Source of the DNA: Paramacrobiotus metropolitanus
Lineage: Eukaryota; Tardigrada; Eutardigrada; Parachela; Macrobiotidae
Assembly (NCBI RefSeq): GCF_019649055.1
Contig: NW_026570285.1
Span: forward strand, 496,001 to 560,000
DNA length: 64,000 nt
Reading direction: 5' to 3'
Shown: piece after piece, positions 31,207 to 44,260 of the stretch
How positions within the stretch are numbered: position 1 is the stretch's first letter
Layout of the letters: the number at the start of each line of letters is the position of its first letter
Position numbers and translations under genes: made by a program
The notes under the pieces: generated by a model
What the model saw: only the letters and a program-made list of their open reading frames with translations
Told to the model about the DNA's origin: nothing
The model's database searches: none

Positions 31207-32997
31207 AGGACACGGCAGCTACGGTGGACATTTAAAACAATTTAAAAATTTAATAATTATTGTAATAACAAAGATCAAATAATAATAATAATTAAAATAA
31301 TAATAATAACAAGAGATGACAAATAATAATGATAATTAATTAAAATTTGGTAACAAAATATCCGTAAAAAATAGAAAACGATGCGGTGCAATGACTTACT
31401 AGAGTACTGTTTCCAGAGAATCCAATGAGGGAAAACAGGGATCGTCTAGGTTCAGGGTGCGGCGATGGGACTCAGTTGGGACAGAAGGCAGTCACAAAAC
31501 CACTGCTTAGTCGGTGCACGAAAGGGAACGAACGAGGAGAAGACGACCTGCAACGCAGTCAACACGCTCAACAATGATAGGCGCAAACAGATCGCAGCGT
31601 TAGGTCGCAGCGTACGTCAGCAACACCAGCAGCGGCTCGTCACTCGTACAGTTGCTAGACTGCTGCGGATCGCTGGTGCGTTAGCGCCAGTTAGTCGAGC
31701 AGCTCGTTGTTAAGGGCTAAGTGGCGGCCAACGGGGCACTTACCTGTGCAGAAGGCAGTTCACTATGACAAACGCAGCATAACTGTGTTAGTAGCGGAAA
31801 AATATCAAAACACAACCATCACTCCCTTTCCACTCTTCTTCACCATACACGCAGATAATCAGGTATTACCATAAATCACCATACATCCTAAATTTAATCA
31901 GGTTTTACCAAAAACGAAACCCACTTTTGCAGTGTCGTAGTTACATCGCGGAACCCCAGACGTTGGCTGCAAAAATGAAACGGCGAAGAACTCACAGCGC
32001 TGCATATGCAGATTATCGCAGCATGGCGTGCTTGTAAGAAACAGAGACAGAGAGGGAGAAGAGAGAGGTGAATGGGAAAGCGTGCGTGTGTGTGTGTGTG
32101 CCTGTCTGTTGCTATGACGGCTACGGCCATGCAGCAGCACCGCAATGCCAGCCAGTGTATCGCTGATACACATGCTGTGCGAATCTCAAGGAAATTCGCA
32201 GCGCAGCTGCAGCTGTCTGTGCAAGTGAGCACGCGTGCAGCACGGCTGCACGGCTGCGACGCAGTGTATCGCTCATGCATCTGCTGTGCAGACCTCAAGC
32301 AGGTTTGCACCCCAGATGCATTCGGTATAGGGGTGTCGCCCCTGGAAGGGGTGTTTCACAGCACACCAGAATGGGTAGTATTCATCACACAGACTTCCAC
32401 CAAACATGCGCTGACCAGAAAATCCGGACACTTGACGCCGAGGGCGCACTGGACAGCTACAAAAATATGCCAGAAAATTTTACTGGATTACCCAGATGAA
32501 GATTGGTTAAACGTTAAATCACGCAGTACATTATTTCATCGCGCTGTTCGCGCAGTACATTATTAAACAAATGATGATCGAGTTTTTCAAGATGGCGGAT
32601 CGGGGCCGGGGGCGTCCGTAAGGGTGTGCGTGGAGTTTCGAATTCGAACAAAACACATGTGGGAAAATGCGAAATGCGGATGCCGCTTCCCTAAAAGAAT
32701 TAGAGAGCAAAAGACAGGTTTAATATTAAGCAGAACTTCTGGCGCTCTGTGGTGCTGCGTCTGCATCTTGGGATGTTTCGATGCCTCCTTGTGCACCGCA
32801 TTACCACAGTCAGTAATACGAATATCAGTGTTGGTGCGCTGAGCTATGAGACTGCCGTTTGGAGCCGGCAGTAGACCATGGACAACAAAGTGCAACGGAT
32901 AGCCGACGACAGCCAAGCAGCACTGCTTTGCTTACCCGGAACCACTGCGTCTCACTGTTTTTACAGGCTGTTGTGTGATCCGCGTGCCAGTGTCAAC
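31207..32997. other. Intergenic DNA, no supported gene
   Basis: Includes a (GT)n run near 32082-32102 and two diverged copies of a CAGTGTATCGCTNATNCA motif (32153 and 32261). No splice-supported coding exon found. Confidence 0.35.
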
Positions 32998-34038
32998 CTA
33001 AACAAACAGGATGCTGTCCGGTTTTAAATCGGTTTGGGTGTAGGTTCGGTTCGTATATACAGTGGACGCCTTTGATATGTTGCGCATCGGTGTGACGAAT
33101 TCCTTCCACTGAGAAGGTCGTTGCTTAAGGGTAGCGTAGAGTCTGGGGTCTAATTCAGGGAAAACGAGACAGTAGTAGCCATTCCACTGGAAGTGCGCTA
33201 GCAGCTGCACACAGTCAGATTGCCTATGAGCGTTATGCCTCTGGATTGCATCGCTGAAATAGCAGCGCGGCCAAGCATGAAGAACAGACTTCCGCTGATT
33301 TCCCTTTCCCCGTTCCGCGATGTACTTGCGGAACTTTTCAAGCTCAGAACCGATCTCGGCCGCGTGGCCATAACGGCATTTAACCGATTCCGCAAATACC
33401 GGAATCCACGCCGGAGCAGTGATGGGCGTGGTTGCGTTAAAGCCGAATCCAGAGTTAATTCCACTGTGGTACGCCCTGTAGCTGTTCTATAGCATCAAGT
33501 TTCGGTGTGATTTACTTTTTGCATGCGTTAAGTTACTGCGCTTAATAATCACTGTTATGAGCAGCTCATATTAATTAGGTACTCTAATATTAAACTGAAA
33601 TAACGGATCTGGCACATAAGACGCAGGTACCCAACACTCATGATTATTTTGCTCATGGTCAAAATACTCCAACATAAGAAACACTCGTCTGCAAACTCCG
33701 AAAAATCCACGATTCCCAGTGGCGGCCCGGCTGGATAGACCAACGCGTTAGCCCACTCTAAAAACAAGAAACCTTTTTCCTTTTTTTACAAATTACTACC
33801 GATTGTTACCTTTTTTGTTACACACTCGGATTGTCATACAAACTAGCTTTATAGCGAGAAAATTACACCCTTCGCGTATAATGAGCGGCGGTCCATTTAC
33901 TGTGGAACACGCCGAAACCAGCAGCCGCTGTTAAGCGCTGATGGAGATCCTTTGGCGTCTGATTCTCAGGATTCTGGACCAACGTAAAGCCTTGATCGCC
34001 TTCGCTGGTAAAAATCACTGGCATGTCGTGCATATTAA
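32998..34038 (-). pseudogene. Second JmjC-like gene, fragmentary exons
   Basis: An exon opening at a CTACAG acceptor near 33476 reads AYHSGINSGFGFN and then a PAWIPVFAESVKCRYG segment, and continues open to a stop at 32998. The YHSG-N-GF-FN pattern is the second-histidine region of KDM4/KDM5-type JmjC demethylases. Upstream, a TTTTTAG acceptor at 33758 begins another plausible exon (WANALVYPAGPPLG, to about 33650), and a third open segment ends at 33863. The first iron-binding block is not visible. The upstream edge is cut by the transposon-like insertion at 34039. Unlike the 16.8-23.4 kb gene, this resembles classical histone demethylases. Partial and uncertain. Confidence 0.4.
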
Positions 34039-34692
34039 GGGAAGTGGGCCGGTACATAGTACCAAATTCGTGTACAGGCACGAAAACTTCCACTCGCGCA
34101 CTCCTTAAACACATTTTGTTTCGGTTTGTGACATTCTATGTGAAGATCTGTATACACTGGCGTGAAAAGCGTTTAGCGCAACCGGTTCGGGAGTTATGGC
34201 TGTTAGAAAATTCCAAAAGTTTAAATGCGTTCAGGTGTGTAAAAGTCTCATTATCGATCTCCTCAAATTTGCACGTAAATGCACATAACCACGAAGATCG
34301 TTTTTACACCGATCCACTGCTCTAGCATGTTTTTCAAATTTTAAAATGAATTTCAAAAACTTTAAAATTCATTTTAAAATTTGAAAAAAAATCTTGGAAG
34401 TCTGGATCGGTGTAAAAACGATCTTCATAGACATGCGCATTTATATGCAAAATTTGAGGGAGATCGGTCCATAATGAGACTTTTGGTACACCGGAATGCA
34501 TTTAAAGTTTTGGAATTTTCTAACAACCATAGCTCCCGAACCGGATGTTGCGCGCACAAACGCTTTTCACGCCAGTGTATACAAACCTTCTGGCTGTAGA
34601 ATGTCATAAACCGAAACAAAAATGTGTTTGGGAGGGCGCGAAAGTTTTCGTGCATGTATACGAATTTGGTACCATGTACCGGCCCACTTCCC
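34039..34692. mobile_element. Foldback MITE flanked by TTAA, 654 bp
   Basis: The ends are GGGAAGTGGGCCGGTACAT on the left and its reverse complement on the right, with TTAA at 34035-34038 and at 34693-34696. The two halves are near-complementary along about 320 bases and meet at a centre near 34350 made of TTTTAAAATGAATTT-like words. TTAA target duplications are typical of piggyBac-type elements; no transposase is encoded. Half of a related copy lies at 61285-61646. Confidence 0.85.
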
Positions 34693-34885
34693 TTAAGAGA
34701 AAATATCTCTAATAAACACGAAGAAAACCTGGACAACATCTGAATATGTCTTGCTACGTGCAAAACGAATAATTAGCTTTGCGCGTTTCCGCGAGCACGC
34801 GTCGAGAGCCGTCGCCAGCGTGGAGGTTGAGAAACGACTGTCCGGCCAAGATGTACTAATTGAATTACGGTATTCTGCACTGAAA
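34693..34885. other. Short intergenic spacer
   Basis: No recognised gene or repeat. Confidence 0.3.
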
Positions 34886-35660
34886 TATTCAAGGAACTTA
34901 CTGGTTGCAAAAAAAGATTGTCCTAAAAAGCCTTTTTTATCCCTAAAAAGCCTTTTTTTTAAAAAGCCTTTTTTATCCCTTAGCCTTTTTTAGCCTTTTA
35001 TCTCTTGTTGAGGAGCTTTTAGTGGTTAGTTGTGAGCACTTGGTACGTGCATAAGGCACTTTATTTTGCGTCAGTAACTCTTAAAGACACACCGGCACTT
35101 TACAGATTGTTCACAGCACGACATGTACAGATATCTACGGCAGTGATATTTGAACGATGAATATGCAGTTTCTGATCTGCCGTTCGTGTTGAAGGCAAGT
35201 ATTTATTTGGGCATTATTATGTACACTAAATAAAATCGCATAATTGTAGTGCACGTCCTTCAGTTTGCATCCACGCAGATTACACTGTGTATGTCGTATG
35301 ACCTGTTCAATATTCAATATTCAATATTCAAGGAACTTACAAGTTGTCTGAAGAAGATTTTTTACCTCTTGTAGAGGGGCTTTTAGTGGTTAGTTGTGAG
35401 CACTTTGTAAATGCTTAAGGCACCTTATTTGGCTTCAATAACGCTTAAAACACACCGGCACTTGCATGATTGTTCACAGCGCAACATGTACAGATACCTA
35501 CTGCAGTGATGTCTGAACGATAAATATGCAGTTTCTGTTCTGCCATTCATGTTGAAGGCAAGTATTTTTTGGGCATTATTACAATAACTAAACTCGTATA
35601 GTTGTAGTGCAAGTTAACATGTAAGTAGATTACACTCTGTATGTCCTAAGCTGTCGGATC
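34886..35660. repeat. Diverged tandem duplication, about 380-bp unit
   Basis: The series ATTCAAGGAACTTAC, GGCTTTTAGTGGTTAGTTGT, GAGCACTT, AAGGCAC, ACACCGGCACTT, TGTACAGATA and GCAGTTTCTG appears twice, from 34889 and from 35325. The first copy also holds a repeated AAAAAGCCTTTTTTATCCC stretch (34920-35000). Confidence 0.7.
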
Positions 35661-36824
35661 TTTTCCACCACAGCCTCTTTCAGCTTTTCCAACATTGTAC
35701 GTGCAGTGCGTTATCAGACGACAAGGAAGAATGTAGCTTATATCTCTTGCGCTACCTCAACGTGTAAACTGTTTAATGGTGACCTTTGGTACATTGCATT
35801 GGCACTAACAGAGCGTGGAAGCTATTCCGTATTTGGCAGCGTTTCGTTCAGCGGTTTTCCTGAACGTTCGCATGCCGGGTACGGAGTGGTTCCGCTACAA
35901 TGAAACCGGGTCGTCTGCAGTACATATTTGTAATTTGCTATCGGAAACCAGCCTTTGAAAGCGTGAGAATACAGTGTGATCAGTTTCACAACAAGGACAC
36001 TTAATAAAACCGAGCAATGTTGCTAACGCACGCATAATTTTTCAATGTCACTTTTGCTGCATGAACTTCAGCCTTCAATCTCAGAATTTCGTACCTCATA
36101 AGTGTGTATTGCTTGTGATTGCTTACTATTCAGTGAACACGAATATTATTTTCTCCCGATAGTGCATTGGTTCGTAAGGCCAAAAGTGAAGTACTTCAGC
36201 CTACTAGGAATAATATCGTTGTAATCTTACTATAAAAAGAATGAAAAAGATTTTTATTTTGTTATAACAAACCGGAAATTATGAGCGTATCACATAATTT
36301 ACCAATAAAACACGCGACTGTATTTCTTCTGGATGAGTACGACCTGCGCCGATGGCCGTAAGCCAACGACCCGCCTAGCTAAACTAAGGCGGAAATTTAT
36401 TATCCTAATTAATTTGATACGAAAACATTAGCCCTTTACTAGAGAAACTCAAAGGCACCTGATCATTGTAATAAGTAGTTTCATTAGCTTTCAGCAACTA
36501 TTTTACCTGCATACGATTCTGCAATTGCGACTTGCGTGCGTTACTGTTACATTTCAAAATACTGTAGTTAAACTGTAATGGAAAGATGAAATACTCGTAT
36601 TTTGTTGCCTAGTCGGAATACTCGTATGCAAACTGAAGTCCATTTATGCATGAAAACGAAATTATTATTATTATTTGTGTTTCAAGTGCAAAATGTGCGT
36701 ACTCAGTTAGGTTATACGGGAAAACCAGTTCGATTTCAGTCATCTTCGCCCCGATTTGTTGACTAGCAACAGGAAGTACTTACAGTGTACATCAGTACAT
36801 TTATAAAAGGGGCCGAGAGTTACG
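35661..36824. other. Intergenic DNA with one copy of a conserved hairpin motif
   Basis: TTCCGTATTTGGCAGCGT followed by a GTTCAG...CTGAAC stem occurs at 35825-35880 (see also 40062, 46423, 53981). Otherwise AT-rich with no supported gene. Confidence 0.4.
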
Positions 36825-36985
36825 CAGGCAAGGAATCCCTGTACTTGCTGTCGTCAGCCGGTTGCTGTGTGACGTTACGGCAGTACACATGGTTAAGTCA
36901 GGCGCGGTACATAAGCAGCATGTTTAGCCCCCACGTAAAGCACCGACCGGCTGACGACAGTCAATACAGGGAGTGCTGGCCCTGT
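36825..36985. repeat. Imperfect inverted repeat, about 40-bp arms
   Basis: The left arm TCCCTGTACTTGCTGTCGTC plus AGCCGGTTGCTG (about 36836-36867) pairs with GCACCGACCGGCTGACGACA plus GTCAATACAGGGA (about 36940-36972). The loop is about 75 bases. Confidence 0.65.
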
Positions 36986-39900
36986 TGCCCATGAAACTGG
37001 GAGCCGCTTTTATATACGCAGCAGCCCAAACTCGACACCGTTTATATTTCCGTTGAGGCGTTTACCGCAATCATATTCACCAGCTTTGTGCACGACAGCT
37101 TTTCAGTGGTGTTATCCCGATTCGCAGCAGTGTCGACAGCGGCATGGGTATGCACTTCTACCGATACAAGCTCTTTTGGTGTTTTAAATACTATTATAAT
37201 ATGACAATTTGGACTCTATCGCCAGTTCGATCTTGATATCATTGGACACGCCCCTAGAAAACGCTGTGCCCGATATTGAAAAGCGTTTTTTGCACGCGCT
37301 ATCCGCTGTGCTTTGTGAGTTCTGACTCCTGAAGGCCCGTGCAGCCTTACTAGAATATCATCACCAAATTATCGGCACTTCATCGTGGACGTTAAGGTCT
37401 CCGCTGTACTGCGCACTGTAAGCCTTTGGCCAAACACCGGTCGGTCACGCAAACTTGTCACAAAACGTTTTTCAATTTTCAGAAACTGCAGATTAATTCC
37501 GCAACCATTATTTACTTTTTTTAAGAGTGCTGTTTATTTTCTCCATCTTCGAACCACGAATTGCCAGCATACGAGCGTTTATCGAGACGTGGCAACCGAC
37601 ACCTCACTCTTTTTCCATCGCGAAGACCGTTGTTTTTAGCCGTTGCTTTATACGTCTTTCCTTCCAGTCGCCGGAAATTGGCAGCATATCTAAGGTGTTA
37701 TGAATACTCCGGTTCACTCTTTAATCGTTTAGGGTCATCTATGCCTTGCGTTTCTTACGCTTGTTTGAAGTTCAAAAGGTCTTGGGAAAATATCAAAAAA
37801 GTTTCCCTGTTGGGACCGTCGGGATTTCTGGTTTCTCAATAAGGCCGTGTGCGCGTCATATATTTTTATCGCCTTTAGCTGACAATCTTGCGGACGATAT
37901 CGCTTAACACACTCTCCAAAGTATATAGTTTCTTCGCCAGCAGTCTCTGGTAGGATGTATGGGTTGAAGCAATGCATGCAGTGAATTTTTCAACAGGGAT
38001 GAGAATTCGGAAAACCGGGTAATAATCCGAAAGAATCTCTTTTGTTCGGTTCCAGGGTTACATTCCATTGGTTGTCATTTCAAACAATGACCCAAGTGTC
38101 TCTCAATCTACCCTATACCAATTTGAGTTTCAGAAAAGCTTTCTTAATTTCCTGACAAATTCTTTATACCGGTCAAAGAAGGGCCGCTATCGATTTCACT
38201 TCCGTGTTGGTTTGTAATGACATTTTGGGAACTAAAGGTCATTCATGAATTTCAAAAAACGCATCATTCGATTCTGTATACAAATCCGACGACTACACTG
38301 GACAATGCAGCGCTGTACAGTTGTCAAAACAGGAATAAACTTCTGGTGACAACTTGGCGTGACCACTCTGTATTTGACGGGATCAAATGGTCTTCGCATA
38401 TTTGACGCGTAGGACATTTGTACAACACTTGGTGAGATGTAGACTTGTGCCTCGTTTCCACATGGACAGTCAGAAACTGTCCTAACCCACGCTCCGCTAA
38501 CGCGATACAAAATTACAAATCCTCCGCAACACAGATTCATTTGCAGTTAAAGCATGGTTAGAGCACCCCGCACATTCGCTTATTACCCGGAAAGTAGCAA
38601 ACTTTCCTGAGCAAAGCATTATCAGTTCCTCTTCTTTTAACAGCGCTGGTGCTGAAGGCCCAGATCTTGATGGATCACCGTTTTCTGACGCCAAAATCAC
38701 GAGAAATGGAGCTTGTTCCCATCTTGTCAGTAGTCCGCAGTACTAATGCTATCACAAGGCACTGCGATGGAAAAGCTAGCTGCCAAATCGCCCTGGACGG
38801 ATGAACCGTTCGTCTAATGCGGTTGCATTTTCTGGATCGAATCTGACATAGCAGTTGAGGTTGGGCGTATCTTATAAACTGCCAGTTCTGTTGATCGCTG
38901 CGTGGATGCTCTAGTTCTCCCTTGGGTCATGATAATAATAAATAGATATTATTGTAAGAAGTCGATAATACGAGTATGAGAAAGCCAATATGAGAACTGG
39001 AAAACATAGTTCCCAAACTCCGCTTCGCAAGCAGCACAACGGATTTCGGCATCTTTCGTTCAACATTCATTGGCCGCTGCTGCTCTACAGCATCTACGCC
39101 GGATTCATACCTATGGATGTTCCCACAAACCTCGACCAAAATGTCTTCGTACTTGGCTCGCGTTAACTGCTCAATAAGGTATGTACCAATATTTGCGACA
39201 TAATACTCTGTAAATTCGCTTAGAACCTTAAGTAGTTGGAACACACTAGCTCTTCTTAACATACGATCTACCGGCGCTGCAAATTATCGTCCTGAGAAAG
39301 GAAATTAAGGCAACGTTTGCGGGGAGCTTCACGAAGAAGCAACCTAATTGGTTTACCAAATTAACAACGTTCTGTTAAGTATTTTTACCAATTTAACAGA
39401 CCTTTCTTGGCACCAACAAAATTTCTCGCCATTCGGTTGCCGGTACGGTTGTATCCGTGTGTCATGTGTCAATGTGTCATGCAAGGTTGGCCACGTCATT
39501 TCCACTTATGTTCTGCTGTGGGTCAGTGCAATACATCAACTGCCTTTTTGCGCGCGCCGACATCAAGTGACGATCGAATAACTTAAAAGGTCACCGCTTG
39601 TGTCAAGCAAAAGTATGTTGCGTTTCGTTGTTTTGCGGATCTGCATAGTTGCTTACTATATGGGCAGCAGTGGTAAGACTTTCTCAGATTGATGGAGCCG
39701 AATTTACCGATTTCGACCACGTTTTTTGTGTCTTCTTTACTTCTTCGGTTCTGTCATTTCGTTCTGGTTCATTTCAATGATCTGCAAAATTTGACAATCG
39801 ACATCTCTCTTACCGATTATTTACTGTGCTTGCGACCCACCGTCTGACGACGCCTCAAATTAAGTTGTCAATCTTCGTGAAGCAACTCGAAAAAATTTTT

Positions 39901-40060
39901 AAAAAAATAACTTGTTGATGAAATATTAATTAATTTTTTCGACGACTTGCGGCAGTATGGCATATATCTTTACTGAGCTCAGGAAAGAGTATTGTAACAA
40001 TTACTATTACGTATTACTGATCCTCGTATAGCACTTACTATCTGTACGCTCTGGAATCTA
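36986..40060. other. Long intergenic region, no supported gene
   Basis: Several short frames are open but lack splice sites, motifs or conserved patterns that I recognise. Minus-strand 38232-38540 and 38927-39262 look mildly protein-like; I do not call them. Confidence 0.35.
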
Positions 40061-40061
40061 C

Positions 40062-40130
40062 TCCGTATTTGGCAGCGTTTTGTTCAGCGGTTTTGCTGAA
40101 CGTTTCGCCTGCCTAGCATGGAGTGGTTCC
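40062..40130. repeat. Second copy of the GTATTTGGCAGCG hairpin motif
   Basis: TCCGTATTTGGCAGCGTTTT then GTTCAGCGGTTTTGCTGAAC, close to the copy at 35825, including the downstream GGAGTGGTTCC. Confidence 0.65.
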
Positions 40131-40664
40131 ATTCAACTCAAACTATTTGCTGACAGCTAGTATTATTGAAATAGCGCTGCTACTATACAGTAGCTTTTCG
40201 AAGCGTGAGCCCCGAAGGAAAATCCCAAGACAAGAAACCTGTATGCAAGAAAATCTCATCGCTTCGCCTTTGGCAGCCCCGCCGTACCGGTTTCCGGCAC
40301 CGGACGCGCAATTCGTATGCACAACCTTATCAAGGCAGCACGAAATAAATTAGCTACGATGGTCGGCTCTCATGGATCACTGGGCGCAACTGTGCAATAT
40401 TGTCAGTTCTCTGATTTTATTTACTTACTTATTTGTGCATAAGAAAGGAAGATTTGAACAGCTGTTACTGTCTGTGTCAGTGTGAGCTTTACCGAGTAAG
40501 AACGCTGATAGACTCTGTTCGGGGCACACACGGTAGGTTTTCCGGTAACCATACCGGTAACCGAAGTCAGTGCGAACTGCGAAGGAACACGCTGGCTTCT
40601 GCTGCTAAAATAAGCAAGCACAAATACTGACTAAAAAATTATTATCTAAAGAATGATACTTTTC

Positions 40665-41585
40665 TACATTCCTGGAAGGGCAAATCTCAACGTTATGCTA
40701 AAATTAATAATTATTTGGCCCACGTTTTACTGCTATTGTACGTAACGTACATGTTAAGTACTGTTACGTGTTACTGTACGTACTGTCTTAATGTACATAC
40801 AGTAATATGCGTGTCCGACCATTTCGGCATAGGATATTTCGGTATAGGACACTTCGGCATAAAACACTTCACCATAAAGACACTTCGGGACACGGACATT
40901 TTGGCATGCTACTGTTTCGCAGAACTTCTCTGTGTACATTTTATCGAAATCATCCCAATGAAAGGTTTTCGCATGTTTTTCGTGTTTCTTTTATAGTTTC
41001 TGTAATACGTTTCTTATGCTTTGGTTTGTTTTCTTATTTTCTCCTGCGTTTTCTTGTGTTTATTGTGCATCAGTATGTTTCCGGATGTTTCTTCTGCTGT
41101 TCTAACATTTTCTTTAAATTTTTTTTTGAAAGTTCACAAATTTTTAATAGATAAATACAGTATAGACGATAATTAAGCATCACCATCCATAAAGACAATA
41201 AAATTGTTTTACTTGAACATACATTTCTTGCACAGTCTAAAGAAACTTCACTTAATACACAGCATCAACTGACTCATGCGGTCTAATCACAGAGAACATT
41301 ATTTTTATCTAAAATCCTGTGCGTTACGTACAATAGCAGTAAAACGTGGGCCAAATAATCACGTATTAATTTTAGCATGACGTTGAGATTTGCCCTGCCA
41401 GGAATGTATTTACTACAGGAATGTAGTAAAATTTTAGTGTTTTTAACTGCGCTACTTTATTGGATTTCTGATAATTATTGCTTAGGTTTTTGGATTGCTT
41501 AAGTATTTCTGAATTTGATCCTATGTCGAAATGGCCGCGTGCCAAAACATCCTTATGCCGAAGTGTCCTTGTGGCAAAAATGAAG
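40665..41585. mobile_element. Transposon-like element with inverted repeats and inverted minisatellites
   Basis: Arms of about 85 bases (40665-40748 and 41324-41409; sharing TTTGGCCCACGTTTTACTGC and CTCAACGTTATGCTAAAATT) are inverted. Inside the left arm lies a minisatellite of ATTTCGGCATAGGAC-like units (40825-40905); inverted units (ATGCCGAAGTGTCC) lie at 41519-41580. No protein is encoded. Confidence 0.6.
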
Positions 41586-42360
41586 AACTGTACGTACGCC
41601 AGTAATATGCAGCCGCAGGTGCGTACAGTACGTGCAATAGTTATTCAGTGGGTATTGTACTGTATTCAGATTGTATGGCAAACTCAGATCGACTCGATTC
41701 CGGTCAACGGCACAGCAATAATAGCAGCAGTAACCCCCGCGTTGATTAGCAACCCGAATATCCGCGGTCGACAACACTGCTAGCGTTCCCCACACATCAC
41801 ATGTTCTAGAGTCGCTGTCAAAAATTTTATGAGGGTGTGAAATTGGCGAACCCGTAACAGCCAACATGTGTTAGGTTTAACAGCATGTGAGCTAAGAACT
41901 GGTGATGATGTTTCTCGGCAAAGTACGTAAACTGATGTGCGGTACGGTGAATAACGTTAATCGCGCTATTTCAGAACTGCGAATAGTTTGTATATGTAGT
42001 GAAATCACTTTCGGTGGCATTTGGCTATCCTTAAAAGTTAAAATAATTCTGTATTCCACGGTACATTACTATCAACATGGTATGTTGATAGTTTTATGCT
42101 CGACGGCGGAACTGCTCCATTCAGGTACGGATATTAACATTACTACCATTAGTGCTGGTTTTCTCCTTTAGAACGTCTTGCCCCACTTGATACAGTGGTA
42201 AAAAACAGGTAATCAGATATTCTTGCGATCTACATCCTACATTGATGGGAGCAATCGAAGACATTCCCGTCGTGAATGAAAACCGGCGGGTGCATGGCAC
42301 ATCGCTCCACCTGTCCACCAGTAATCCCTGTTGCCATTGCACGACAAACAGATCGTGGCG

Positions 42361-43060
42361 TTAGTCGGCCATCGAGCAGTACATCCACTGCGTTCCATGC
42401 GAGCTGTATGGTTTGCCATTAGGTCGACGCGGGTGACCTCGTTCACCGCACTCCATAAAGCGGTCGAGGTGGTATCCGTACGGTGGCGGCGGTACGGTGG
42501 CGGCGGTGGCGGCGGTGGCGGTGACCTGGGCAGCGTGGAATTCTTTGCTGACTATGGACGGCATCCACCACGCAGCCAACTGCATCCAGTGATTCTCAGG
42601 AGTGATGTTGAGGCCCATGACGTCAAACTCCTCCTCGACCAGCATTTCTCCCATTTTTCGGTTCTACCTTGGCAATGTGGCCTCACTTGCCACACTTACC
42701 GCATCGCACGTCCTTGGTCCAGCAGTTAGCCTTGCTGCGATGCCGGTGTCCACAGCCGTGGCATCCTTTGGGAACTCCCGCTTAACTGACCACTGCCTGA
42801 TGCATCCGGGCTGTTCTTCTCCAGAACATCCGCTGGAAAGGCACAGTTTATGGCCTTTCAGCGCAGTTTGTTGGAGAACTCGGGCAACGTTACTCCGGAG
42901 CCTTCTGTCGCAGGAGGAAGGAGCCGGCCCATTCGACGGTTGCGTTCGTCTCCCAGACGTCGGCTTGTTCCAGCTTGTCCACGAGCTGCGCGATCGGGTG
43001 ATCGGAGGTGTTTTACCAAGTAGTTACTGAGATCTAGAAAAGCGGTCAAAAGCCGAGTTT
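42361..43060 (-). pseudogene. Retroelement gag-like remnant with zinc knuckle
   Basis: On the minus strand around 42640-42720 the frame reads RCGKCGK, a stop, then GHIAKV, matching a CCHC zinc knuckle interrupted by a stop. Flanking minus-strand frames (LPEFSNKLRWKAINCAFP near 42850, RFMECGERGHPRRPN near 42430) suit a gag polyprotein. A GGCGGTACGGTGGC repeat lies at 42484-42520. No reverse transcriptase was found. Confidence 0.4.
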
Positions 43061-43245
43061 AACGTAACTTTTCTCAGTAAAATTTTGTTTGCAAACCGAC
43101 GTCAGATTCGTGCTCAGCGCATCGAGAAGCTCTTGAAAGCCAACTTTGGAGGTGTTTTACCACGCAGTTATTGAGGTCTAGAAAACCGGTCAAAAGTCGA
43201 GTTTCCCGTAATTGTTTTCGGTTAAATTTTTTTTGCAAACCGTCT
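43001..43245. repeat. Two direct repeats, about 95 bp, 147 bp apart
   Basis: GGAGGTGTTTTACCA, then TCTAGAAAA, GGTCAAAAG, CGAGTTT and TTTGCAAACCG, recurs from 43005 and 43149. Confidence 0.7.
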
Positions 43246-44260
43246 GGATTACGCGAACGATATATGGAATGCAGCATCTCGATTCTCGATGGCGTCTACC
43301 CCCGGGCATTCAGGAGGATCGCCATTCTGCTCCTCTGTGCCCGTGACCTTTTGTAGTTACATCTAGTTGCGGTACCGGAACTGCCATGACCTCCACGTCA
43401 TGACCGTCGCTTCAAAACGCAGCAAGCCATATCCGCCACACCGCAGCAATCGTTGTTGGGCATTTGTAGAACGGTATGCCATTCATCTCTTCTAGTTCGT
43501 CTTTGAGCGGTTTTCTCCAATTTCATGCGAAAAACCGCCCCGCTTTTGGCTGACTTCGAAAATATTCCCTGAGTATGACCTTTTACTGTTCTCTAACAGT
43601 CACCGAAGCGAAGTAAGAGAAAGAGGAACGATTAGGCTGCACACCACAGCCTTCACTAATGCGAAAACAATTTTTGATACGCTTTGCGGGTTATTGCCAA
43701 GGACCCAAGATTATCTTTAATGTTATCATCATGTTATAAAAAAAATTATAAATTTTCAAAATGTACCAAAAACATTTTCCATTAGCCTGGTAAGATATCT
43801 TCATCAGCTTACGCTGAATAAGTTAGGAAAAATAATAATAATAAAATAATATACTGGAGTTGTTAGTACGAAGTATGACCCATCCCATAACAAAACTTCT
43901 TTACGCATACAAATGAGGCAACTGAGAAATTACGGAAAATGCCAACCCGTTATGAACTGCCTACTGGTTAATTCGCCGCAGCCAGAATTTCTTCCCTTAT
44001 ACGCACAGCTGTCTTTTTGCACTTGGTCAGCAATGACAGCACGGAAGCTCTGGTGCTGTTTGGAATAATGATTTCGGGTCCTGATACAGTTTTCACCTGT
44101 ATGCAATGCACGTTCCAGAATTGTGTTTCAAGCCCAGAGCTTTCCAGTCCCCGTTTTGGCGTTGATGATTATATATATGTTGGGCGCGAACAGGACGTGT
44201 CATCGGCAGGACGAACCGAGACAATCGCTCGGGATCCAACGGCTCCGGTTAGTACTGGGA
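43246..44260. other. Intergenic DNA
   Basis: No supported gene. AT-rich at 43740-43870. Confidence 0.3.

Noticed and set aside
30849-31282. Long overlapping open frames in GC-rich DNA
   Set aside because: Open in many frames on both strands, which reflects base composition and direct repeats.
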